64,000 nt of DNA from SIBU01 sp038063715 (GCA_038063715.1 JBBTUO010000017.1:26134-90133), one strand, 5' to 3'. Counted from the first letter of the stretch, positions 25,129 to 34,566 are shown. Numbers and translations are program-made. Notes: generated by a model from the letters alone, not told the origin.

Positions 25129-26109
25129 ATGATTATCACCAGAACACCCTTACGAATCAGCTTTGCCGGCGGCGGTTCGGACATGGCAGACTTCTATCGA
25201 AAACATGAGGCGGCCGTTTTGAGCGTGACCATTAACAAATACGTCTATCTGGCAAGCCACCCCAACTTTACACCGGACAAAATCCTTCTCAAATACCGAA
25301 AAACCGAAGAGGTTTCGAATCCGCATGATTTGGAAAACGCCATCGCCGGCAGTGTTCTCTCTCAGCACAAAATAAACGGTCTGGAAATCCAAGTTCTAGC
25401 CGATGTACCCGCGAGCACTGGCATGGGGTCTTCTAGTGCTTTCGCTGTAGGACTCCACCACCTGATGCTCACCTATAAAAACAAAAAAACAACCTCAGAG
25501 GAGCTGGCAAAACTCGCGTGTCGCACCGAAATCGAAAAGCTCAAATCCCCCATAGGTAAACAAGACCAGTACGCCGCGGCGTACGGCGGCATGAACCTCA
25601 TTAAGTTCCTTAAATCGGGCAAGGTAGTGCTAGAGCCGATAAAAATAAAACTAAAAACTCTGAAAGAATTGGAAAGTAATCTGCTTCTTTTTTATACCGG
25701 CGCCACGCGACCAGCAAACACTGTTCTTGCAAAACAAAGGGAAAATATAAAAAAAAGTTCGGAAGCAACAGCAGCCCTCACACGTATGGTGGAAATTACA
25801 CATCACATGAAAACGGAACTTGAACTGGGCAATCTGGAAACATTCGGCAAACTCCTTCACAACAGCTGGATGTTGAAGCAAACACTCGCCGATACCATTT
25901 CGAATCCCGAACTGAATGCTCACTACGAAACGGCGCTAAAAAATGGCGCTACGGGTGGAAAACTCTTGGGCGCGGGTGGCGGAGGCTTTTTTCTTTTTTA
26001 CAGCGAAAAAGAAAACCACGCCCGCCTTCGCCGCGCCATGCATATCCTGCGAGAAATTCCTTTCAAATTTTCAAGTGCAGGTTCTGCGATAGTCTTTGAC
26101 GATCGTTAA
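25129..26109 (+). CDS. hddA: D-glycero-alpha-D-manno-heptose-7-phosphate kinase (HddA-like GHMP kinase)
   Basis: 326 aa from the ATG at 25129. GHMP kinase: ITRTPLRISFAGGGSDMADF at the start (typical of HddA and fucokinase-like enzymes), the ATP loop PASTGMGSSSAFAVGL (about 96-111), SPIGKQDQYAAAYGGMN and the C-terminal GATGGKLLGAGGGGFFLF. Phosphorylates heptose 7-phosphate at the anomeric position using ATP. Together with GmhB and the HddC-like gene it makes three of the four steps from sedoheptulose 7-phosphate to GDP-heptose; the isomerase GmhA is not seen in this window. Confidence 0.88.
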   Translation: MIITRTPLRISFAGGGSDMADFYRKHEAAVLSVTINKYVYLASHPNFTPDKILLKYRKTEEVSNPHDLENAIAGSVLSQHKINGLEIQVLADVPASTGMGSSSAFAVGLHHLMLTYKNKKTTSEELAKLACRTEIEKLKSPIGKQDQYAAAYGGMNLIKFLKSGKVVLEPIKIKLKTLKELESNLLLFYTGATRPANTVLAKQRENIKKSSEATAALTRMVEITHHMKTELELGNLETFGKLLHNSWMLKQTLADTISNPELNAHYETALKNGATGGKLLGAGGGGFFLFYSEKENHARLRRAMHILREIPFKFSSAGSAIVFDDR

Positions 26110-26122
26110 TCCATTTTTTATT

Positions 26123-27154
26123 ATGAAAACCAAACCTCTTGTCAGCGTCATAATGCCCGTCTACAATAATGAGGCGTTTTTGCACGAATCAATCGAAAGT
26201 ATCTTGCGTCAAACATACGATAATTTTGAGCTATTAATTTTAAGTTCGGAAAAAACCAGCCAAGAAAGTTTAGCAATTATAGAGAGTTTTACCGACCCGC
26301 GGATCTTACATGTTAGACGAGACACAACAAGCGCTATGATCTCCGACGCCAGAAACCTAGGACTTGATCGCTCCAAAGGGGTCTACATCGCATACATGGA
26401 CAGTGACGACATAAGTCTGCCCTATCGCCTGGAAACACAAGTGGCATTCATGGAAAATCATCCCGATATCGCGATAGCCGGAGGCTACGCTAAAACATTC
26501 GGCCTAAAAGCAGGCATCCTAATGAAAAACCCGATTCGACCCGAAGAAATGAAGGCCAATATGCTATTTTACGCCTCCGTGGTAAACCCAACCGCCATCG
26601 TGAGGAAGGACACCCTTAAACATGAAAAAATTCGTTACACTGCAAATTTAAAATATTGCGAGGATCTTGATTTTTGGATACACGCGTCACGAAAAGTAAA
26701 AATCGCCACAATACCTAAAATTTTGCTTTTGTACCGAACCCACGACAACAACGCCACACATCAGGAAAAAGATTTTCAGGAAACACTAAGGGAATCCATT
26801 TTTCAAAAGAATATGGATGAACTGGAAATACCTACGGACGACCAAAAAAGAATTCTCTATAAGACTATTAGAACTTTTTCTGCAGACTCCGCAAGCCCGA
26901 ACTTTTTATCTTTAGCGGAAAATTGGTTTACAGACATTGCTCGAATTAATATTTCCAAAAATATTTATGAACAAAAATCCTTGGGTAACGTCCTTGCGAA
27001 TAAGTGGTTAGAGATGTGCCGGCTCGGATCGAAAGAACTAGGACGAGATGCTTGGAAAATCTTCTGGCAATCGACAACCCGCAGTTGGCTTAAAAAAGAT
27101 ATCCGAACTGCAGGAAGAGTACTCAAATTTTTTATCGCTACTCATTTGAAATGA
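26123..27154 (+). CDS. Family GT2 glycosyltransferase
   Basis: 343 aa from the ATG at 26123. GT-A fold: VSVIMPVYNNEAFLHESIES (about 7-26), then ILRQTYDNFELLIL, NLGLDRSKGVYIAYMDSDD (metal DxD at about 95-100) and YCEDLDFWIHASRK. No membrane helices in the catalytic part. The C-terminal 100 residues are unassigned. Donor sugar cannot be read. Its end overlaps the convergent GT4 gene at 27138 by 17 bp. Confidence 0.85.
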   Translation: MKTKPLVSVIMPVYNNEAFLHESIESILRQTYDNFELLILSSEKTSQESLAIIESFTDPRILHVRRDTTSAMISDARNLGLDRSKGVYIAYMDSDDISLPYRLETQVAFMENHPDIAIAGGYAKTFGLKAGILMKNPIRPEEMKANMLFYASVVNPTAIVRKDTLKHEKIRYTANLKYCEDLDFWIHASRKVKIATIPKILLLYRTHDNNATHQEKDFQETLRESIFQKNMDELEIPTDDQKRILYKTIRTFSADSASPNFLSLAENWFTDIARINISKNIYEQKSLGNVLANKWLEMCRLGSKELGRDAWKIFWQSTTRSWLKKDIRTAGRVLKFFIATHLK

Positions 27155-28304
27155 ATTCGATAATCCGACCCGCCCGCTTTTGCCAGGTAAATGTCGTAAC
27201 ACGCTCATAGGCTTTACTCGCAAGCCGCAGACAAAGATTCTCATCATTCAAGAGTCTAAGAATCACCTCCTCCAGACTGGCTTCGTCATCCGGCCGAACA
27301 AAAAGCGCCGTCGTGTCGTCCAAAATCTCCCGAATAGATGGCAGGTCGCTCGTCACAATCGGTTGACGTGCCGCCATATATTCAAACATTTTCATTGGCG
27401 ACATAAAATTGGCGTAGTAATCTGTATTTGGATAGTTCATTACAAGAACATCTGACGCCCTCATAAATTGAGCTACATCTGACTGCGAAACGTGTCCAAT
27501 AAGTGTATATGCTTCACTAGGAGCGCCAATACTTGACAACACTTGAACTAGTTCCAGTTTCTCCCCCTCTGCCAAACCAACGATAAGTAAATGCGTGTTC
27601 TTATTATTTTTATGCAGCGAGGCAAACGCCGTAACAAGCCCGTCTACACCTTTATCCATCCCCATCGTCTTATATTTACCGACATAGGAAATTATTTTCG
27701 CGGTTGTCGGTAATTTCAAATCGCCACGTAATTGTTCCCGTGACTCTGCACCAGAAAAAACCTTCAGATCAACCCCGTTGGGGGCAACTAAGATAGTTTC
27801 ATCTCTAAAACCGGCTCTCACAAACTCCTCCTTAATAATAGAATTTACCGCGATCACACGTTCCGCCCTCATCAGAAGTGGCAACAAATATTTTCTATAT
27901 GAACCGATGCCGACATGAGTCTCAAACACAACCCTATATCCTAGGAATGTCAGTAAACACCCAAGATTGTCCATAGTATAGATAATTCGTTTTCTAGAAC
28001 GGAATAAAAAGTAAAGCATCACGTACAGATAAAAGAGTACGTATTGAGCCACAAACGCCAACCGACCAAGAACTGAACCGAAAATCAAAAAATCAAAACT
28101 CCAAAGTTTTTTTATTTTAAAAGGTGACTTAACCGAATAGTACTTTAAAGGATTATCATGCACCTCCCTAAATCGTTTCGGCACAACAAGTTCCACCTCA
28201 ATTCCCTGTCCCGAAAAAGATTCGCACAATCGCGCAAGATAAGCACCGTGGGCGGCGGTACTTGGAAACCTTGTATTGCACAAAACGGTAATACTTGTGC
28301 TCAT
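27138..28304 (-). CDS. Family GT4 glycosyltransferase
   Basis: 388 aa. GT-B fold with an N-terminal NTRFPSTAAHGAYLARLCES acceptor domain, a hydrophobic patch at about 70-110 that may sit on the membrane, FETHVGIG, ISYVGKYKTMGMDKGVDG at the start of the C-domain and the donor site FMSPMKMFEYMAARQPIVTS (EX7E-like, about 320-340). Starts 1 bp from the end of the next upstream gene. Donor is unknown. Confidence 0.85.
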   Translation of the reverse strand: MSTSITVLCNTRFPSTAAHGAYLARLCESFSGQGIEVELVVPKRFREVHDNPLKYYSVKSPFKIKKLWSFDFLIFGSVLGRLAFVAQYVLFYLYVMLYFLFRSRKRIIYTMDNLGCLLTFLGYRVVFETHVGIGSYRKYLLPLLMRAERVIAVNSIIKEEFVRAGFRDETILVAPNGVDLKVFSGAESREQLRGDLKLPTTAKIISYVGKYKTMGMDKGVDGLVTAFASLHKNNKNTHLLIVGLAEGEKLELVQVLSSIGAPSEAYTLIGHVSQSDVAQFMRASDVLVMNYPNTDYYANFMSPMKMFEYMAARQPIVTSDLPSIREILDDTTALFVRPDDEASLEEVILRLLNDENLCLRLASKAYERVTTFTWQKRAGRIIEFISNE

Positions 28305-28305
28305 A

Positions 28306-29400
28306 TTATTTTGCCAAAACTTTTTTAAAAATATCTACCAAATTTTCAGCTAGACACTTAGTAGTAAAATGCGCCTCCGCCCTCTTACCAGCACGATCTC
28401 CCATCAAACGAGCACGTTCGGGATCATTAATTAATCCTACAATGGCCTCCCTTAGAGCAATTGAATTTTCTGGCTCGACGATAACACCATCGACCCCATT
28501 AGAAAGATAGTCTGCAAGAGTTTCTCGTCTACTTGCCAAAACGGTCTTACCTAATGACATTGCATCTAGCAATACATACTGTCCGGAACAATCCGATGCA
28601 TCCGTGTGCTTTTCACTCTTTGTCGGGATAACTACAAACTCCGCCTGGTTATATAACTTAATAAGATCGCCAAAAGGTACAAAACCTAAGATATGCAGGT
28701 TACTGGGAATCTCTTTAACATCACTAAAATTTCTTGGCAATGCGGCAACTTTCACCTGTATAGATAGTCCCCGTACCGCCTCAGCAAGGGTAACGTAATC
28801 TCTACCCATGTCTTTACCTACGCTCAAAATGAAAGGTTCAACATTTCTTGGGATATCCTTTTGCTCCTCCTTTTTTCTCTGCATAAATTCAACATCGATA
28901 CCGTTCGGTATGAAAAAAATTTTATTCGCATCAAACCCCTGCTCAATTAAAAACTGTCTTTGGGCACTGGAAGGACAGAAAATGGCATCAAGTGAGGCTA
29001 TAGTTTTTCTCACCGCCCACAAGCGAATTGGCTTATTCTGATTCCGTTTGATGATATTTGTGAAAAAAGTGTTATACCAGATAAATTTAGGCTTTTTAAA
29101 ACGCAGAATACATTTTGCTAGAAACGGCAACGACAAAGAAGCCCCTGAAAAAACAATGTCGTAGCGACCTAAAAATGGAATCAAAAATAAATTTGTAAGA
29201 TTATAATTTTTCTTCCTAATATAATTCAGAAATTTATTTTCAATATATGTTGCGTCAATACCAAAATTCTTAAAATGATTAAATCCAATAAGAAAACTAT
29301 CTGGCATTAAACCTCTATTGAAATCCTCTTCCACTTTTTTTCTTTGCCCTGCAAAAAGATAGAGAACTCTGAGCGGATTTTTAGAATCATTCTTCTTCAT
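28306..29400 (-). CDS. Family GT4 glycosyltransferase
   Basis: 364 aa. GT-B fold: RVLYLFAGQRKKVEEDFNRG near the start, FFIPNGIDVEFM (typical inter-domain motif), ILSVGKDMGRDYVTL opening the C-domain, and DCSGQYVLLDAMSLGKTVLA with ENSIALREAI in the donor-binding region. Lies between the second carbamoyltransferase and another GT4 in one leftward operon. Bases 29401-29408 separate it from the carbamoyltransferase stop. Confidence 0.82.
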   Translation of the reverse strand: MKKNDSKNPLRVLYLFAGQRKKVEEDFNRGLMPDSFLIGFNHFKNFGIDATYIENKFLNYIRKKNYNLTNLFLIPFLGRYDIVFSGASLSLPFLAKCILRFKKPKFIWYNTFFTNIIKRNQNKPIRLWAVRKTIASLDAIFCPSSAQRQFLIEQGFDANKIFFIPNGIDVEFMQRKKEEQKDIPRNVEPFILSVGKDMGRDYVTLAEAVRGLSIQVKVAALPRNFSDVKEIPSNLHILGFVPFGDLIKLYNQAEFVVIPTKSEKHTDASDCSGQYVLLDAMSLGKTVLASRRETLADYLSNGVDGVIVEPENSIALREAIVGLINDPERARLMGDRAGKRAEAHFTTKCLAENLVDIFKKVLAK

Positions 29401-29408
29401 CCTATAAA

Positions 29409-31154
29409 TTATAACGCAGCGGACTTTTCAAGAATAAAGTCGCCCAAAACCAAAACATCCATTCCTGAATCAAAAAAACAGCGGATAGCTTCGCGCGGGG
29501 AACACGCAATCGGTTCGCCCATAATGTTCATGGAGGTATTCAAAACAACAGGCGTACCGGTTATCTTGCCGAACTCTGATATAAGCCTCCAATAACGGGG
29601 GTTGTCTTCCTTAGCCACTGTTTGCGGACGGAGAGTGCCATCGACATGAACAACCGCAGGCAATTCCGCCTTCCTCTCCTTAGTACAATCAAAAGAGGTT
29701 ACCATAAATCTCTCGCTTCTCGGCTTCACAAGATATTTTTCTTTTGCTTCATCTATAAGTGACGGACAAAATGGCCGGAAAGCCTCCCTAAACTTAACTC
29801 GGGCATTTATAATGTCTTTATTCTCAGCCTTCTTTGGACTCATCAAAATAGAACGATTGCCCAGGGCGCGCGGACCAGACTCCATTCGTCCTTGAAACCA
29901 GCCGACAATCTTATCCTCGGATAACAGACGCGCAGCTTTGAGGGGCGCGTCATCGGACTTTAGATAATGAAGACCTCTCCCCGCCAGAATTTTTTCAATT
30001 TCCTCATTTGTATATTCCGGCCCCCAATACAAATGATTCGCTACGGGACTCTTAAGAGTCCCTTTTTCTTTGGCGGCGTAGAGAGCGGCGCCGAGTGGCA
30101 GACCCGCATCTCCCGGATTTGGGTACGGATGATGCAACTCCACTTTCCCCGACTCCCAAATTCTTTGATTAAGTTTTACATTGAGGAAAATTCCTCCAGA
30201 AGTCGCCAAAACTTTTGTGTTTTCTTTCTCAAGCCACGGCAACACAAACTCCATCGTTTGCTCCTCAAGAATCCGTTGCGCTTCGGCGGCCACATTTTCC
30301 TTGCCATACTTTTTCACAATTTTCTCAATCCGTTGCGCATCATCAGAATGCCAATGAATTGAACCGAGCAATTTAAATTCTTTGGTTTCGGGAAAGTTAT
30401 AGGCCTTAACCAGTTCTCCATTTTTAAATTCTGGATAAAACCCATCGAGAACACCCTGAACTTTCGTGAGGTCGCCATAGGGTGCGAGACCCATGGTTTT
30501 TCCCTCCCCATCTCCATGCCACCAACCGATCGCCTCTGTTACATTGCTGTAAAACCAGCCAAGAGAACTTTTGTAATCGTACTTCGCAAGAGGAGAAATT
30601 TTTCCATCCTCCCCTTTCCAGATACATGATGATTTACCGTCTCCAGAACCATCCATTGTGGCGATAATCATTTTTCTATCATCGTTTGAAGTGAAATACG
30701 CCGCGGCGGCATGGGCGAGATGGTGCTCGACAAAGGTCACCTTCGGCAGTTTGTCCAGGAAAAATTCCCGACAGTACAAAGGTGTTTTTATTCCTGTACT
30801 CGGACGATTACCAAAAAATAAACCTCGAACTATTTTTTTTCCCGCAGAATAAATCTTTTCCTTAAAATTCTCGGCTGGTTTTTCAGGAATAGCAATCTTT
30901 TGTCCGAAAATTGTCTCAATCTGATCCCCCACGGCTAGACCGGCGATGGCTATCTCATCAATTTCATGTACAGAAATACCTACTTGTTTTAAGCAAAATT
31001 TAATGGAGGCAAACGGCAAATCGCTTGAATGCTTGACGTGATTAAAACGCTCCTCAGAAACATCCGCTATTATTCGGCCATTAGAAATAATCGCGGCACC
31101 GGCGCCGTGTCCAAAATGAAGGCCTAAAATGATATATTTTTTCTGTGTTGTCAT
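29409..31154 (-). CDS. Second carbamoyltransferase, NodU/TobZ family
   Basis: 581 aa. Same two-domain plan as the gene at 18777: LGLHFGHGAGAAIISNG, VEHHLAHAAAAYFTS (metal His residues), IATMDGSGDG, TSGGIFLNVKLNQRIWE, GRMESGPRALGNRSILMSP with FREAFRPFCPSLI, and NTSMNIMGEPIA. It is shorter and clearly diverged, so it is probably specific for another sugar or position. No DUF5989, SxtJ-like or SGNH gene accompanies it. First gene of a leftward operon ending at 27138. Confidence 0.92.
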   Translation of the reverse strand: MTTQKKYIILGLHFGHGAGAAIISNGRIIADVSEERFNHVKHSSDLPFASIKFCLKQVGISVHEIDEIAIAGLAVGDQIETIFGQKIAIPEKPAENFKEKIYSAGKKIVRGLFFGNRPSTGIKTPLYCREFFLDKLPKVTFVEHHLAHAAAAYFTSNDDRKMIIATMDGSGDGKSSCIWKGEDGKISPLAKYDYKSSLGWFYSNVTEAIGWWHGDGEGKTMGLAPYGDLTKVQGVLDGFYPEFKNGELVKAYNFPETKEFKLLGSIHWHSDDAQRIEKIVKKYGKENVAAEAQRILEEQTMEFVLPWLEKENTKVLATSGGIFLNVKLNQRIWESGKVELHHPYPNPGDAGLPLGAALYAAKEKGTLKSPVANHLYWGPEYTNEEIEKILAGRGLHYLKSDDAPLKAARLLSEDKIVGWFQGRMESGPRALGNRSILMSPKKAENKDIINARVKFREAFRPFCPSLIDEAKEKYLVKPRSERFMVTSFDCTKERKAELPAVVHVDGTLRPQTVAKEDNPRYWRLISEFGKITGTPVVLNTSMNIMGEPIACSPREAIRCFFDSGMDVLVLGDFILEKSAAL

Positions 31155-31277
31155 ATGCGACTAGAAGGTCTAAAACCATAATACGGCTAAAACGAATTCA
31201 AAAGAATATTATCACAGTATGTGCAGGTGGTAAAATGACCCTAAGGTTTTAAGTGGCTTTTTCTATACCAGAACCTG

Positions 31278-31286
31278 TGCTACATT
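31278..31286 (+). promoter_or_regulatory. Extended -10 promoter, leaderless GT4 gene
   Basis: TGCTACATT, 7 nt before the ATG at 31294. It sits in the 139-bp divergent region 31155-31293, which otherwise shows only AT-rich sequence with a possible leftward start for the carbamoyltransferase operon. Confidence 0.5.
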
Positions 31287-31293
31287 ACATCGT

Positions 31294-32568
31294 ATGAAAA
31301 TCGGTTTCTATTTTGAGAGTTTCAAGGGAGAAGGCGGAGTATATCAGGTTGCCTTGAATTATCTTGAAGCACTCCGTGAAATACCAAATCACGAATGTAT
31401 CATATTCAACATATCACCGGACTTTCCCTATGAAAAATTTTCCAGTGTCAAAAATTGGAAAATTATTGATCTTGTAAAACACCCTCCGCAAAGCACTTTG
31501 CCCGAGGATGCAATCGTAAAAAGCATCCGACGTAAACAGTTGGTAAAGAGAAAATTAATTCTAATTTTTCTGGATGTACTCCGCTTTTTCCGTCTCTACA
31601 AACTAGAAAATTTCTTGGCACGATTTAAGGCAAAAAAAAGAGCTCGGGTGTTCAACAATTATGACCTAGACCTACTACTTTTTCATGGCACCTCAGAACT
31701 CTCGTTGTATACCAAAATTCCAACCATAGTGATGATCCATGATATCAATCACAGATTGCACCCAGAATTCCCGGAGATGTCACAAAAGGGACAGTGGTCA
31801 AAAAGAGAATACGTCTTTAGTCGCATAGGTAAAAATACCTACAGAATATCTGTGCCTTCCGAAACCGGAAAAGCAGATACTCTTCGTCTGTACAACATTG
31901 CCCCCAACAAAATAGTTATTCTAAGGCCCTTGCCACCACCCTATTTAAGAACCGATCTTTCAACATCGGAACTGCAAAAAGTTACTCGAAAATACAACCT
32001 ACCGGAAAAATTTCTCTTCTACCCTGCACAATTTTGGCCACACAAAAACCACTACAACCTGGTGAGCGCGGTAAAAATATTAAAAGACAAGGGAACAATT
32101 GTCCCGCTAGTATTTGTTGGGTCAAGAAAAGAACTCTGGGGAGAATATGACAGAGTGGTTGATTTGGTAAAGAAAAGTGGCCTCGATAAACAGATTTTTT
32201 TCCTTGGGTATGTGCCAATTGAGGACATGTCTCCTCTCTATCGACTTGCAACAGGTCTCGTGATGCCCGCGCATGCGGGGTGGACGTTTTTGCCAATCGT
32301 AGAAGCCTGGGCAATGGGATGTCCTATAATTTATTCCAGGACCCCCTGCTCTATAGAGCAGGGGGGAGACAGCGCTATTTATGTTGACCCGTACCGACCA
32401 GACGACATTGCTCTTAAAATCGAGCAACTCTGGGAAAATCCTGAATTAAGGAACCGACTAGTGCAGAATGGCAAAAAAAGACTTGCAGCATGGACTCAAC
32501 TTGATTTTAACAAAACAGTTAAAAAGTTTGTTGATGATTTCGAAAAAGAAAAGTATCGTCGAAACTAA
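31294..32568 (+). CDS. Family GT4 glycosyltransferase
   Basis: 424 aa. GT-B protein resembling mannosyltransferase-type GT4 enzymes: GGVYQVALNYLEAL in the N-domain, TIVMIHDINHRLHPEFPEM (about 144-162, a conserved His-Asp turn), FLFYPAQFWPHKNHYNL at the domain junction and TFLPIVEAWAMGCPIIYS with SIEQGG at the donor site. A 16-bp inverted segment, CCTGCTCTATAGAGCAGG (32345-32362), lies within the donor-site codons. Stands between two promoters with no operon partner on its left. Confidence 0.87.
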   Translation: MKIGFYFESFKGEGGVYQVALNYLEALREIPNHECIIFNISPDFPYEKFSSVKNWKIIDLVKHPPQSTLPEDAIVKSIRRKQLVKRKLILIFLDVLRFFRLYKLENFLARFKAKKRARVFNNYDLDLLLFHGTSELSLYTKIPTIVMIHDINHRLHPEFPEMSQKGQWSKREYVFSRIGKNTYRISVPSETGKADTLRLYNIAPNKIVILRPLPPPYLRTDLSTSELQKVTRKYNLPEKFLFYPAQFWPHKNHYNLVSAVKILKDKGTIVPLVFVGSRKELWGEYDRVVDLVKKSGLDKQIFFLGYVPIEDMSPLYRLATGLVMPAHAGWTFLPIVEAWAMGCPIIYSRTPCSIEQGGDSAIYVDPYRPDDIALKIEQLWENPELRNRLVQNGKKRLAAWTQLDFNKTVKKFVDDFEKEKYRRN

Positions 32569-32592
32569 AATGTTTCTCAATTAGACAAAAAT

Positions 32593-32601
32593 TGTTATAC
32601 T
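32593..32601 (+). promoter_or_regulatory. Extended -10 promoter of a methyltransferase gene
   Basis: TGTTATACT, identical to the nonamer before gmd, 21 nt upstream of the ATG at 32623. No Shine-Dalgarno follows. Confidence 0.55.
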
Positions 32602-32622
32602 CCATATACACAATAAAGATAC

Positions 32623-33300
32623 ATGTCCACATCTCCCGATAATTATTATAGTGAACCGGACCACGCCTTGCGAGACAGGAGGTTTGACGAAAACAAGTCA
32701 TTTTTTATCGACAAATTTTTTCCAACCAATAAGTCTATCCGAATATTAGACATCGGTTGCGGTTTTGGTCTGTTCCTGGAGGCGTGTGCCCGCTGTGGCT
32801 ATAAAAATTACGAAGGGGTAGATGAGGGGAAAATGTATGTCGATTATGCCACAAAAAAACTCGGGCTACAGAACATCACCTGCTCAAATGCCATTTCATA
32901 TCTTCAATCGTCCAAGGATAGACACTACGACATAATTACTATATTTAATGTGCTTGAGCACATCCCACGAAACGAGGTGTTGGCGTTACTTGAACTGATA
33001 CACAAAAAACTTTCACCGAACGGAACAATCATGATCGAGGTACCAAATGCAGAGAGCCCGCTCGGATTGGCGACCCTATACTCGGACCTGACGCATGAAT
33101 TCGCATACACCAATAAATTACTAAGCCATGTATTATCACTTTCCGGCTTTTCAGAAATAATGGTTATTCCTAAATACATCAATTCCAACAAAATACTTCG
33201 TTTGGCACAAAAAATACTAGCTCGAGTCATCGGTCTGAACAATAAACTATACTTCAGCGGAGACATTGTGGCTATCGCAAAAAAACACGACTCAATCTAA
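32623..33300 (+). CDS. Class I SAM-dependent methyltransferase
   Basis: 225 aa. Begins YYSEPDHALRDRRFDENKSF, the start seen in many polysaccharide-linked methyltransferases, then ILDIGCGFGLFLEAC (about 41-55), YEGVDEGKMYVDYA, YDIITIFNVLEHI (motif II/post I) and TIMIEVPNAESP. Methyltransf_23 fold. Lone gene, followed by the structured region 33301-33483. Confidence 0.82.
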   Translation: MSTSPDNYYSEPDHALRDRRFDENKSFFIDKFFPTNKSIRILDIGCGFGLFLEACARCGYKNYEGVDEGKMYVDYATKKLGLQNITCSNAISYLQSSKDRHYDIITIFNVLEHIPRNEVLALLELIHKKLSPNGTIMIEVPNAESPLGLATLYSDLTHEFAYTNKLLSHVLSLSGFSEIMVIPKYINSNKILRLAQKILARVIGLNNKLYFSGDIVAIAKKHDSI

Positions 33301-33483
33301 ATGTTGATTAAATAAAGGGTATTAACCTCAGGGCAAGCCTACACCCGTGACGAACTCGAAGACTCGATCTCTCCCGCCCCATAGGGGCGGGGTATTAAAC
33401 CCTTTGTTCCGACTTCGACTCCGACGCTGTGTACGAGAGTACTCGTCCACGCGCTCCTTGCTTGTCGGAATAAACGTCGTTTT
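33301..33483 (+). other. Structured GC-rich non-coding region
   Basis: No credible gene. It holds a near-direct repeat GGGTATTAACC (33317-33327) / GGGGTATTAAACCC (33389-33402), a perfect 8-bp GC hairpin CCCGCCCC-ata-GGGGCGGG (33373-33391), and a nested fold: TTCCGAC (33407-33413) pairs with GTCGGAA (33464-33470), enclosing ACGAG-agta-CTCGT (33433-33446). It lies 3' to the convergent genes at 32623 and 33484. It could be a bidirectional terminator, a dispersed repeat or an RNA. The strand is not determined; plus is given only for orientation. Confidence 0.5.
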
Positions 33484-34554
33484 TTAAAGTAAAGAAAAAA
33501 CTTTGTCGCCCAAAATAACCTGGGAACAGGAGAGAAGGTGGTGGTGCACAGCGCCGGTCGCAAGACAATCTCTCAACAGTGAATCGTCCCTTAAAACTCT
33601 AATTGTCGAAGCAATCGTGGAGGGGCTTACAGACAGTACAAAAATGCAGTTCTTACCAGAAGTCAGTAACTCACGATTACTCGCCGAGTCACATGTGATA
33701 AATGGCATGCCTAGAGCAAGCGCCTCAATGTTTTTATTCTGAATAGTACGATTAAGTCGGTCGTGGTCCCCGAACTGACCAAGCATTACATGCGCAGATA
33801 AAATAGTTGTTCGTAGCTCGTCCGGAGAAAGAAAAACCGTAGTTAAATTAACATTGGTAAGCCCATAATCAGAAATCATTTTTTTAAGCTTACTCTGAAT
33901 TGGCTCGCCCCAACCAATAATCCTAAATTGAATATCTTCATCTTTCAATAAACGTGCAGCTTCGATAATATATTCCACCCCTGTTGCCGGCAAAAACATA
34001 CCTCGAAAGACAACGGTAAATTTATCTGCTTTTTTAACTGATGGATCTGGGTGGAAAACGGTCTCATCAACTCCAGTAAAAATTACCACTATTTTTTTCG
34101 GATTCACAAAAAACTTTTTAGCTATAAAAAGCTTTTGCTGCTCGCTTTCCAACAAAACAACATCCGACAAGTGAAAAGCCAAAAAATCGGATACCCAAAT
34201 GGCCCCGGCTTTTGGAGAAAATTTCGAATACATTCCTCTATCAAGAATAGCCCGGTCGTACCAGCTGTCCAACGCATTAAAAACAATTTTCTTTCTAGAA
34301 ATAAGCCATGCCAACGGCACAACCATCGTACTCAAATAACCGACCCAAAGAATATCATACTTACCTTTGAGCGCTCGGTGCTTTTTTTCTAATCGGAAAA
34401 ATTTTAGAATCCCAGCTGAGCTATCAACACACTCTGCAACGGTTACCCCCTTTTTTTTGAGACCATCCAAATACACCTTATCCCGTGGTGCCACAGGATG
34501 ATAAATACCAAAGTAGCAAATTGTTTTCCGTGAATCCATTTTATTCGTAGCCAT
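33484..34554 (-). CDS. Family GT4 glycosyltransferase
   Basis: 356 aa if started at the ATG 34554; ATG 34539 is also possible. The longest frame begins at 34605 but its first 17 codons lie in a GC-rich hairpin and look non-coding. GT-B fold: CYFGIYHPVAPRD at the start, FNALDSWYDRAIL, VVIFTGVDETVFHPDPS at the domain junction, TVVFRGMFLPATGVEY and NRTIQNKNIEALALGMPFIT with SNRELL at the donor site. A C5T8 run (34446-34458) lies inside the N-terminal coding part. GC-rich hairpins flank the gene on both sides. Confidence 0.82.
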   Translation of the reverse strand: MATNKMDSRKTICYFGIYHPVAPRDKVYLDGLKKKGVTVAECVDSSAGILKFFRLEKKHRALKGKYDILWVGYLSTMVVPLAWLISRKKIVFNALDSWYDRAILDRGMYSKFSPKAGAIWVSDFLAFHLSDVVLLESEQQKLFIAKKFFVNPKKIVVIFTGVDETVFHPDPSVKKADKFTVVFRGMFLPATGVEYIIEAARLLKDEDIQFRIIGWGEPIQSKLKKMISDYGLTNVNLTTVFLSPDELRTTILSAHVMLGQFGDHDRLNRTIQNKNIEALALGMPFITCDSASNRELLTSGKNCIFVLSVSPSTIASTIRVLRDDSLLRDCLATGAVHHHLLSCSQVILGDKVFSLL

Positions 34555-34566
34555 TAATTTTATTCG

